The position numbers were made by a program, and so were the translations under genes. From contig UCBZ01000011.1 in assembly GCA_900470775.1 (NCBI GenBank), positions 1 through 45,037 on the forward strand: a stretch of DNA of 45,037 nucleotides, read 5' to 3'. The DNA is from Hyphomicrobiales bacterium (GTDB taxonomy: Bacteria > Pseudomonadota > Alphaproteobacteria > Rhizobiales > Beijerinckiaceae). This document shows positions 8,265 to 16,600 of the stretch, one piece after another. Every line of letters starts with the position of its first letter. The stretch's first letter is position 1. The notes below the pieces were generated by a model. That model was not told the DNA's origin. It did no database searches and worked only from the letters and a program-made list of their open reading frames with translations.

Positions 8265-9482
8265 ATGAAGATCGGTTATCTGCTCAACACATATCCGGGG
8301 CCGAGCAACACGTTCATTCGAGACGAGATTGAAGCGCTTGAAGATCTCGGTCTCGATATCACGCGCATCGCCGTCCGCCGTTTCGGCGGCGCCCTGGTCG
8401 ATCCCGTCGACTTGCGGGAGCGGGAGCAGACGAAATACCTGCTCGACGGCAACATCCCGGGACTGTTCTTTTCGGCGATCAAGGAACTGGTCTCCAACCC
8501 GGTCGGGGTGGCGCGCAGCCTGCCGGCCTGGTGGTCGCTGACGCGCAGGGCGTCGGGCAGAACTACCCGCCACATCGCCTATCTGATGCAGGCGGCGGCC
8601 CTGCGGCAAAAAGCTAAGACCCTCGGCATCACCCATATCCACGCGCATTTCAGCACGAACGCGGCGGCGGTCGCGATGCTGACTAAGCTTCTCGGCGGCC
8701 CGAGCTATAGCTTCACGGCGCATGGACCGGACGAATTCGTTCAGGCCCCGCGCAACAGTTTCGAGGCGAAGATCGCCAACGCCAAGTTCGTGATCTCGAT
8801 ATCCGAATATTGCCGGGCGAAGCTCACCGACTTGGCCGGCACGGCCGGAGACGCCGGCAAGATCCATATCGCACGTTGCGGCCTCGACCTGCGGAAGTTC
8901 GAGGTCGCGCCGCAGGTCGCCCCGGACAATATGACGCTGGTCTGCGTCGGTCGGCTATGCCCGCAGAAGGGCCAGGTGCACCTGCCGCAGGCGATCGCAA
9001 CCCTGCGCCGTCGCTTCCCCGGCATCAGGCTCTTCCTGCTTGGCGACGGCGAAAGCCGTTCCGAGATCGAGAAGGAAATACTGCTTCACGATGTCGGGCG
9101 CGAGGTCGTGCTGCTCGGCTGGGCGACGAACGACCAGGTGAGACGAAGGATCGCAGATAGCAGAGCACTGCTGCTGCCGAGCTATGCTGAAGGTTTGCCG
9201 GTCGTGATCATGGAGTCCCTCGCGATCGGCAGGCCAGTACTGTCGACCGTTATCGCCGGAATTCCGGAACTGGTGGATTCGACCTGCGGCTGGCTCGTGA
9301 CGCCGGGTGATAGCGACGCGCTGGCGGCAGCGCTGACCGACGTGATGTCGTCCGACCCGGCGGAACTGGCGCGCATGGGCCTAAAAGGGCGTGCCCGCGT
9401 CGAACAGCTCCATGATCGCCGTTTGCTTGCACGACGCTTGCATCAGCTGATGTTGCAGACGCTGGAGAACACCGCCCATTAG
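8265..9482 (+). CDS. GT4-family glycosyltransferase (exopolysaccharide)
   Basis: Retaining GT-B transferases of this type add sugars from nucleotide donors to a lipid-linked oligosaccharide at the cytoplasmic face. The 405-residue protein begins MKIGYLLNTYPGPSNTFIRD, as in WcaL/AmsK-like enzymes, has an IHAHFSTNAAAVAML acceptor-side block near residue 125 and FTAHGPDEF. The C-terminal donor domain shows VCVGRLCPQKG and the EGLPVVIMESLAIGRPV motif with the conserved Glu pair, then GIPELV. It is clearly related to the transferase at 21974-23263, whose N-terminus follows the same pattern. It is the first gene of the polysaccharide region on the plus strand, with a 350-base gap before the export genes. 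Confidence 0.92.
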   Translation: MKIGYLLNTYPGPSNTFIRDEIEALEDLGLDITRIAVRRFGGALVDPVDLREREQTKYLLDGNIPGLFFSAIKELVSNPVGVARSLPAWWSLTRRASGRTTRHIAYLMQAAALRQKAKTLGITHIHAHFSTNAAAVAMLTKLLGGPSYSFTAHGPDEFVQAPRNSFEAKIANAKFVISISEYCRAKLTDLAGTAGDAGKIHIARCGLDLRKFEVAPQVAPDNMTLVCVGRLCPQKGQVHLPQAIATLRRRFPGIRLFLLGDGESRSEIEKEILLHDVGREVVLLGWATNDQVRRRIADSRALLLPSYAEGLPVVIMESLAIGRPVLSTVIAGIPELVDSTCGWLVTPGDSDALAAALTDVMSSDPAELARMGLKGRARVEQLHDRRLLARRLHQLMLQTLENTAH

Positions 9483-9836
9483 GTCGCACGGGGGCCGCGA
9501 GCGACTTATCGACGCGCGAAACCGATCCGCCCAGAGTCTTGAGGAGCTAAAACACATTGGATATTCAATCGTGGCCGACCGCATCTCGATTATACACATT
9601 AATACTAATAATTTAGACAAAAATACTACGTTAACATCGATAGCCGTTCGCGATATTTTAATCGAGAATGAACGAGATGCGTGCGATCGCTTACGCCGTA
9701 CTGTGAAATTCGGCGTTGACTATAAAACCGACTGACAACTGGCAGACCTTTGCCTGCACTCCGCTTGTGGCTATAGGTGCACGGAACTGCCGCTCATATA
9801 GAAGGGCGACTTCGACTCTTAGGGAATGAGATCCGG
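9483..9836. other. Promoter-bearing gap before the export genes
   Basis: The part 9555-9680 is AT-rich (for example TTAATACTAATAATTTAGAC and TAGCCGTTCGCGATATTTTA), which stands out from both neighbours. It probably carries the promoter for the two export genes. No gene or RNA is recognised. Confidence 0.4.
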
Positions 9837-11117
9837 ATGAACGCGAAAGCCGGCCTGATTTTTCTGGTCCTCAGCCTTTTTCAGGGCGGAAGCGTGCAGG
9901 CGCAAGAGGATGCCTATCACCTCGGCATCCAGGACCGCCTCCGCATTCACGTCCACGAATGGCCGGTGCTAACGGGGGAGTTCTCGATCGGCCCTGATGG
10001 CAAAATCACGCTGCCCATGATCGGCGACATCGCCGCGTCGGGGCTACTTTCGGCGCAGCTGGCGGATCGCATCGCCGAAAGGCTCAAGACGAAGGCGCAG
10101 CTCCTCGAACTGCCCGACACGGCGGTCTCGATCGCGCAGTACAGGCCGTTTTATATTCTCGGCGGCGTCGAACGGCCGGGCGAGTACGCTTTCCGGCCCG
10201 GCATGGTCGTACTCAATGCCGTGACTATCGCGGGCGGTATCTACCGGCCGCCGCGCACCTCGGATTGGGGCTTCGAGCGCGATTCGATCACGGGACGCGG
10301 CGATCTGCGCACCGTGCTGGTGAAGCGGGAAGAGCTGGCAGCAAAGGAATGGCGCCTCAAGGCGGAAGCTGCCGGGCTGGAGACGCTTCCACCGCCGGAG
10401 GGCGCCGCCGCCTCGTCGCGTTTCATCCCCGAAGAGCGGTCGATCTTCAGCGCGCGGCTGGAGCGCCATGGCAACCAGTTGACCTCGGCCGTCGAAACCG
10501 TGAATCTTCTCGAGCGCGAGATTCAGTCCCTCCACTCGCAGTCGGCAGCGGCGGGCAAGCAGAAGGAATCGGTCGCACGCGAACTCGAAGACACGCGCGC
10601 GCTGATCTCTCGTGGATTGGCGCCGGCGCCGCGCATCCTGCCGCTGGAGCGAACCGTCGCCCAGATCGAACGTGAACAGCGCGAGCTGGAGACTGCGGTG
10701 CTGCGCGCCAGACAGCAGATTAACATCAGCAACGCGCTGCAGCAGACCCTGCGCGACGAGCGTCGCAGTTCGGCCCTGGCCGAGTTGCAGACGCTGCTGG
10801 TGCAGTACAAGGAACTCGACGAGCGCTATGAGACGGCCAGCCGGCTGATCGCGGGCTCGCTGGCGATGACGTCCGCGCCGACCACCGATGGCGACGGGGA
10901 TTCGATGCCGGCCCTGACCTTCTCGATTATGAGGGCGGCGGATGGGGAGATTCGCGAGCTGCCGGCGCGGGAGACGACGCGCATCCTGCCCGGAGACATT
11001 GTGAAGGTTTTCCGTCCGCAAGAGGCCGTGAAGCCCGGGTCCCAAGCCAACGGGCGACAAGGCCGGAGCACCGGCTCCGTTCCCGGCCTGAAAGAACGCC
11101 TCGGCGCCCTCAAGTGA
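9837..11117 (+). CDS. Outer-membrane polysaccharide export protein (OPX, ExoF-like)
   Basis: OPX proteins form the outer-membrane or periplasmic exit channel in Wzx/Wzy-type export. The ATG at 9837 gives a clean signal peptide (MNAKAGLIFLVLSLFQGGSV, cleavage after AQA/Q) with no lipobox Cys, as in ExoF rather than Wza. The poly-export domain follows: YHLGIQDRLRIHVHEWPVL, FSIGPDGKITLPMIGDI, then an SLBB-like block YILGGVERPGEYAF. Residues ~180-350 are long charged helix (coiled coil), again ExoF-like, and a C-terminal block ETTRILPGDIVKVFRP resembles the end of ExoF. It overlaps the next gene by GTGA, so the pair is translationally coupled. Confidence 0.9.
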   Translation: MNAKAGLIFLVLSLFQGGSVQAQEDAYHLGIQDRLRIHVHEWPVLTGEFSIGPDGKITLPMIGDIAASGLLSAQLADRIAERLKTKAQLLELPDTAVSIAQYRPFYILGGVERPGEYAFRPGMVVLNAVTIAGGIYRPPRTSDWGFERDSITGRGDLRTVLVKREELAAKEWRLKAEAAGLETLPPPEGAAASSRFIPEERSIFSARLERHGNQLTSAVETVNLLEREIQSLHSQSAAAGKQKESVARELEDTRALISRGLAPAPRILPLERTVAQIEREQRELETAVLRARQQINISNALQQTLRDERRSSALAELQTLLVQYKELDERYETASRLIAGSLAMTSAPTTDGDGDSMPALTFSIMRAADGEIRELPARETTRILPGDIVKVFRPQEAVKPGSQANGRQGRSTGSVPGLKERLGALK

Positions 11118-12796
11118 ACCTCTCTTCGCGAGATCCACAGATGTTGAACCTCAACAAAATCCAGTCGGTTACGGGCGCCTTCGACGACGAGCGGACGCCC
11201 GAATCGCAGTATGGCTGGCGCTGGATGCTCGGAACGATGTTCCGCTTCAAGTGGATGATCGCACTGATCAGCCTTGTGGCCGTCACGCTTGCGGTCCTCT
11301 TCGTCCTAACCCGGCCAGCGACCTACACCGCCACGGCCCATATCCAGCTAACCAACCTGCGCCTCACGTTCAGCCGCGACGACGCGTTCTTCGCCGAGGC
11401 GCAGCTCGACCCGACCTTTATGGAAACGCAGATCCAGATCCTGCGGTCTGAGCGCATCGCGCTTTCGGTGGTCGACAACCTCAAGCTCGCCGAACAGCCG
11501 CAGGAAGGCCGGGGCGGCCTGTCCGCGTTGCTGACGGAGATCGGAACACTGTTCGCGCCGGCGGCGCCAGATGCCGGCGTCGCCGGCTCGATGACCGACG
11601 CACGCGCGGCCGCCCTCAAAATGGTCCAGCGCGGCCTTTCGGCCGAACGCGTGGCGCTGAGTAACGTCGTCGAGCTACGGTTCACCGCGCCCGACACCGA
11701 GCAGGCCGCGCGCATCACCAATGACATCGTGCGCGCTTATGTCGTCGACCAGAACATGGCCCGGCTGGACGCGGCCCAGGCCGGCAGCAGCTGGTTGCGC
11801 GAACGCCTGCGCGAAGTCGGCCCGAAGACCCGCATCATCGCCGCTGCCCAGCCGCCGGTCGACAAGAGCAATGTCCGCGGCCTCCTGATCATCGCCATCG
11901 CCGGCATTCTGGGCTTCGCCGCAGCGGTGACCCTGGCCCTGGTCAGGAGCTTTCTCGACGGCAGCGTCCGGACCCCGGAGCAGGCCGCCGAGGCCACGCA
12001 CGCGCCCTTCCTCGGCGTCGTGCCTCTGCTCTCCGACCCAAAGCGGCAGAGCCGGCCGAAGCACAGCAAGGAACTACTCCTGAAAGGCAGGTTCCAGATC
12101 CCGCCATCGGGCATGACCGCCATCAAGACCGCCAAGCATTCCGAGCTTTGGCACACCCTGAGAAACGCACGATTCTCGTCCGACGAAGAACTGCGGAACG
12201 GCAACTTCCAGGCCATCGGCGTGACCTCGCTGATTCGCGGCGAAGGCTGCACGACCATCGCAAGCAATCTGGCCCTCTCCCTGGCGGCCTCGGGACGCAG
12301 GACGCTGCTGGTCGATGCCGAGGTTTACGGGGCCGATCTGTCGAAGCGTTTCGGCCTGGCCGAGGAGCGCGGCCTCGTCGAGTATGCCAATGGGCGTCAC
12401 ACCGATCTCACCAAATATGTGAAGGTCGATCAGGAGAGCGGGCTGCACGTTTTGCCGCTCGGCGGCGTCCAGAACGGCAAGGCCTTCGACTGGCCTGACG
12501 GCATGACGATGTTCTTAGCCAATGCCAGCGAGCAATACGACTACGTCATCTTCGATCTGCCTCCCCTGATCATGCTCGGCGACATTCGCGCCGCAGCCAA
12601 GTTCATTCACGGCTTCATCGTGGTGGTTGGCTGGGGCGAAACCACGGTTGCGCAGATGCAGATCGGCCTGCAATTGGCCCAGTCGGTGCAGTCAAAGGTC
12701 ATCGGCTGCATCCTGAACAAGATCGATCTCGCCAACATGCGCTGGATGCCCTCGCGCGAGCTGGACTTCATCCGGCTGCGCAAGAAGATCGGCTGA
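11114..12796 (+). CDS. Polysaccharide co-polymerase (Wzz/ExoP-like) with degenerate ATPase domain
   Basis: PCP-2 proteins set chain length and open the export channel; their C-terminal BY-kinase domain cycles tyrosine phosphorylation. Here residues ~45-66 form TM1, ~80-240 a Wzz domain, and ~255-278 TM2 (after AAAQPPVDKSN). The ATPase domain spans ~340-560. The long periplasmic coiled coil that usually lies between WLRERLRE and the Pro-rich motif is absent, so the protein is ~150-200 residues short of ExoP. The Walker A segment reads RGEGCTT with Cys379 where Lys is expected. Walker A' is LLVDAEVYG rather than DxDxR, Walker B YVIFDLPPL is present, and there is no C-terminal Tyr cluster. It may regulate length without kinase activity. 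The start is the GTG overlapping the OPX stop; ATG 11141 is an alternative. Confidence 0.88.
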   Translation: MNLSSRDPQMLNLNKIQSVTGAFDDERTPESQYGWRWMLGTMFRFKWMIALISLVAVTLAVLFVLTRPATYTATAHIQLTNLRLTFSRDDAFFAEAQLDPTFMETQIQILRSERIALSVVDNLKLAEQPQEGRGGLSALLTEIGTLFAPAAPDAGVAGSMTDARAAALKMVQRGLSAERVALSNVVELRFTAPDTEQAARITNDIVRAYVVDQNMARLDAAQAGSSWLRERLREVGPKTRIIAAAQPPVDKSNVRGLLIIAIAGILGFAAAVTLALVRSFLDGSVRTPEQAAEATHAPFLGVVPLLSDPKRQSRPKHSKELLLKGRFQIPPSGMTAIKTAKHSELWHTLRNARFSSDEELRNGNFQAIGVTSLIRGEGCTTIASNLALSLAASGRRTLLVDAEVYGADLSKRFGLAEERGLVEYANGRHTDLTKYVKVDQESGLHVLPLGGVQNGKAFDWPDGMTMFLANASEQYDYVIFDLPPLIMLGDIRAAAKFIHGFIVVVGWGETTVAQMQIGLQLAQSVQSKVIGCILNKIDLANMRWMPSRELDFIRLRKKIG

Positions 12797-12930
12797 CGCC
12801 CGATACGGCTCGGCGCAGCATGTCGGCTCCGAGCCCTGGAACTTGCGTCTTCACGAGGTTGGCCGTCCCAGGCCACCTGAACCGCTGGAGCGTCTTGAGT
12901 TTCCTCGGACTCATTTCGTCATTCCGGGCT

Positions 12931-12981
12931 AGCTCGGAATCCATCGGAGGGCTTCGGAACTCTACGATGGATTCCGGAGCT
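12931..12981. repeat. Long inverted repeat between convergent genes
   Basis: AGCTCGGAATCCATCG (12931-12946) is complementary to CGATGGATTCCGGAGCT (12965-12981) apart from one extra base, with an 18-base loop. It lies between the convergent co-polymerase and phosphopantetheinyl transferase genes. There is no T run, so it is either a factor-assisted bidirectional terminator or a REP-like element. Confidence 0.6.
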
Positions 12982-13025
12982 GCGCCGCCAGTGGAAATGA
13001 AGATCAGCGCTTATTGGACGCAGGC

Positions 13026-13694
13026 TCAGCCTTCCAGCGTCATGCCCGCCGCGATCAGCGCCGCGTCGAGGTGAAACCGGCCGGCGAAGACCTGATTTGC
13101 CGGAAAGATGCCGGCATCCTGCGTCAGGGCCGCCTCGAAGGAGCCGTCGGCCAGGTCCAGCCGGATCGCGACGACGTGGAAGTCGATCATCAAGCGCGAG
13201 ATGCCGTACTGGCATTTGAAGAAGGCTTCCTTGGCGCAGAAAATTATCCGCGCATGCAGGAGCTGCGTCGCTTTGGGCAGCGATGCCAGCCCGCGCCGTT
13301 CTTCAGGCCGTAGGATCGTATCGACCGCATCCTCTGGCAGCGGCAGCGCCGGCTCCAGATCGATGCCGAGCGAGCGGATGCCGTCCGCCTTTAGCGCGGC
13401 GACGGCGGCGGACATCGTATCCGTATGGGTGATGCTGCCGACAATGCCATGCGGCCAGACCGGGGCGCGATCGAGACCCATAGGCACAGCAAGGCCCGGC
13501 CGACCCAGGTGCTCCATGGCCAGATGCGCGCAGCGGCGTCCCGACGCGAATTCGCTTCGGCGCCCCAGCACGACGTTGCGGACGGCGCCCCGCTCCGCTG
13601 GGAACAGGACCGTGCCGTCGTCGGGTTGAATCGGCAGCAGAACGACAGCGGCGCGCCAGTCGAACAGCGCCGCCAGATCGCCTTGCGTCGTCAA
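13026..13694 (-). CDS. 4'-phosphopantetheinyl transferase (EntD/Sfp type)
   Basis: It transfers 4'-phosphopantetheine from CoA to the carrier-domain Ser of NRPS and PKS proteins. The 222-residue product is of the EntD type: EFASGRRCAHLAMEHLG, then PVWPHGIVGSITHTDT, the metal-binding LGIDLEP (Asp and Glu), and FCAKEAFFKCQY with the second Glu and the Lys. Its TTG start overlaps the TGA of the NRPS gene by four bases and no other upstream start is available, so the two are translationally coupled. It is expected to activate the NRPS carrier (Ser1481) and probably the PKS carrier (Ser1805). Confidence 0.93.
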   Translation of the reverse strand: MTTQGDLAALFDWRAAVVLLPIQPDDGTVLFPAERGAVRNVVLGRRSEFASGRRCAHLAMEHLGRPGLAVPMGLDRAPVWPHGIVGSITHTDTMSAAVAALKADGIRSLGIDLEPALPLPEDAVDTILRPEERRGLASLPKATQLLHARIIFCAKEAFFKCQYGISRLMIDFHVVAIRLDLADGSFEAALTQDAGIFPANQVFAGRFHLDAALIAAGMTLEG

Positions 13695-16600
13695 CTCCGG
13701 AACGACGCCCGGTTCATCGAATTGCGGCGCATGGCGGCCCGGTCGGCGACGCGATCGAGTTGGTCTGCTGCTTTGCTGCTGCCCCCGAGATGCTCGGCGA
13801 GGCTGCCGACCGTCGGGAAGCGGAACAGATCGGTTATCGTCAGGTTCGGCGCCAGCGTCGCCTTGAGCTGGCGATGCATCTGTACGGCGAGCAGCGAATG
13901 GCCGCCGAGCGCGAAGAAGTTGTCGCCCGGCCCGACATGGTCGAGCCCGAGGAACTGCTTGAATGCATCGGCGATGCCCTGCTGCAGGTCGCCGGTGAGG
14001 GGCACATCCGCTGCAACGGCGGGCGTCGCTGCCGCGACGCGACGCTCCTCGTCTGGCCGCGGCAGGGCCTTGCGGTCCACCTTGGCGTTGGGCGTCAGCG
14101 GGAAACCCTTCATCGTGACAAAATGCGCCGGGATCATGAAGTCCGGCAGCGTTTCGGCCAGATGTGCGCGCAGGGTCATGGCCGGCACCTCGTCGGTCAC
14201 GTAGCGCAGATAGGCGACCAGCCTGACGTCGTTAGGCTCGTCCTCGCGCGCCATGACGACGACTTCCTCGACGCCCGGATAGAGGCCGAGCTGGGCCTCT
14301 ATCTCACCGAGCTCGATGCGGTAGCCGCGAACCTTGACCTGATGATCGGCGCGCCCGATGAAGCCGAGCGTTCCAGATGCGTCCCAGCGCACGAGATCGC
14401 CAGTGCGATACATGCGCTCGCCCGGCACGAACGGGTTAGGGACGAAACGCTCCTGCGTAAGGTCCGGCCGGTTCAGATAACCCCGCGCCACGCCGTCGCC
14501 GCCGATGTAGAGCTCGCCCGGGCACCCGACGGGAACCGGAGCCTGATGGCGGTCGAGCACGTAGAGCTGCGTGTTCGCAATCGGCTTGCCAAGCGGCACG
14601 ACACCGTCGGTGGTGCCGGCGGTTTGCGTGGACGACCAGATCGTGGTCTCAGTCGGTCCGTACATGTTCTCGACCGAAGCGCGCGTCGTCTGGCCGATCT
14701 GCCGCAGCAGCGAGCCGTGAAGCGCCTCGCCGCCGACGAAGAGATGGTCGATGCCCGACAGCGCCTGGCGATCCTCCTCGTTCATCAGGATCATCGTCAT
14801 CATCGAGGGCGTCGCCTGCATATGGGTGACGCCGTGATGGCGAATGAGGTCGGCTAGACCGAAATCCCGCTCGGAATCGGCATGGCCGGGCAAGCCGGCA
14901 TTGGCCTGCGCGACCACGTCGGCCAGCGGCGTCAGCGCTTTCATGACGGTGCTGGAGGCGACGCCGTAATCGATCAGGCAGGCAATTTCGTTGACGCCGA
15001 TCGCCTTGAGCCTGTCGACGCGAACCAGCGCGTCCGGCACGGTTCCGAAAAGGCCACTATCCTCGAAATAGCGCAGGAAGGCGAATTCGAGGATCGCGTC
15101 CATCTCGTCGGCATCGAGCGATTGCAGGTCGATGTCGAGCGGCGTGCTGACGCCCTGCGGCTTCTTGAAGGCCGGGAAGGCCCAAGCATACTGCTTAATC
15201 AGGGCCGCCGCGCTGCGCAGGTAGGCTTTCATCGGCTCGCGCGCCAGCTCCCTGACCTGCTCGCGATCCTCACCGACCAGGGTGTGGAGCATCAGCGTGA
15301 CGGTGTAGGCCGCCGGGTCACGGCCGCATTCGCGCAAGGTATCACGATAAATCACGATCTTTTCGGCGAGTTCGTCGACAGACTGGCCAAGAAGATGCGT
15401 CAGGACATGGGCGCCCAGCCGCGCGGCTTCGCGATAGGTATCTGGATTGCCGGCGGTCGTCACCCAGACGGGCAGCTCCGCCTGGACCGGCCGGGGCTGG
15501 GTCACGACCGGGATCTGCCTGCCGCCGGCCATCTCAAGAGAGACCGCCTCGCCACGCCAGAGCTTACGCACGATCTCGATGTCGCGCAGCAGCGCCGCCT
15601 TGTTGTTCGGCGGAGCATTCTCAGGGCGCAAGACGAAGTCCTCCGGCATCCAGCCCGAGGCGAAGGCCAGGCCGACGCGCCCGTCGCTGAGATTGTCGAC
15701 AACGGCCCATTCCTCCGCGACGCGCGCTGGGGGATGCAGCGGCAGGACGCAGCTGCCCGCCCGGACCTCGACATTGCGGGTGACGGCGGCGACTGCCGCA
15801 CCGGTCACGGCCGGGTTCGGATACGGGCCGCCGAAAGCGTGGAAATGGCGCTCCGGCGTCCAGACGGCCTTGAAGCCGTTCTCGTCAGCAAAGCGCGCAC
15901 CGTTCAGCAGCAGATCGTATTTGAGGCGTCCGGCGCCATCGTCATTGCCCCAGTAGAACAGGCTGAATTCCATGCCGCCGGCAACCTTGTGGCGCTTGGG
16001 CTGCGCGCGCCGACGCGCGGCGTCGATGTTGATGACGACCTTGAAGCCGCGCGCCAGCGTCCAAAACAGCTCTAGCACCGAGATGTCGAAGGACAGGCTC
16101 GTCACCGCCAGCCAGACCGGCTGGCTACGATCGCTCCAGCGAATCCGCTCGTCCATGCCGGCAAAGAAATTCGCCACGTTGCGGTGCTCGATCATCACGC
16201 CCTTGGGGCGTCCGGTCGAGCCGGAGGTGTAGATGACATAGGCGAGTTCGTTCGACGCAATCATCAGGTTCGGGCGCTCGCGAGATGTGGCGCTGCCGAT
16301 GACGGCGTCGATCTCGAGCGAGGTCGCGTCGCATTGCGGGGTGACCCCGCGCAGGTCCTTTGTGGTAATGATGACCGACAGGCCGCTGTCCTGCGCCATC
16401 ATCGTCGTGCGGTCGGCCGGATAGGCCGGATCGAGCGGAACATAGGCGGCGCCTGCCTTGTGGATGGCATAGGCGCCGATGACCAGCTCGGCCGAACGCG
16501 GCAGGAACAGGCCTACGAGCGCGCCGGGACCAACGCCCAAATCAATCAGCGCGTGGGCGACCTGGTTGGCGCGCCGGTCGAGCTCGCCAAAGCTGATTTC

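Noticed and set aside
9716..9745. TTGACT as a -35 box before the OPX gene
   Set aside because: No acceptable -10 at 16-18 bases spacing.
10044..11138. 364-codon minus-strand open frame
   Set aside because: Antisense to the OPX gene, which has a signal peptide and family motifs.
14882..16075. 397-codon plus-strand open frame
   Set aside because: Antisense to the monooxygenase insertion of the NRPS; codon pattern and motifs support the minus strand only.
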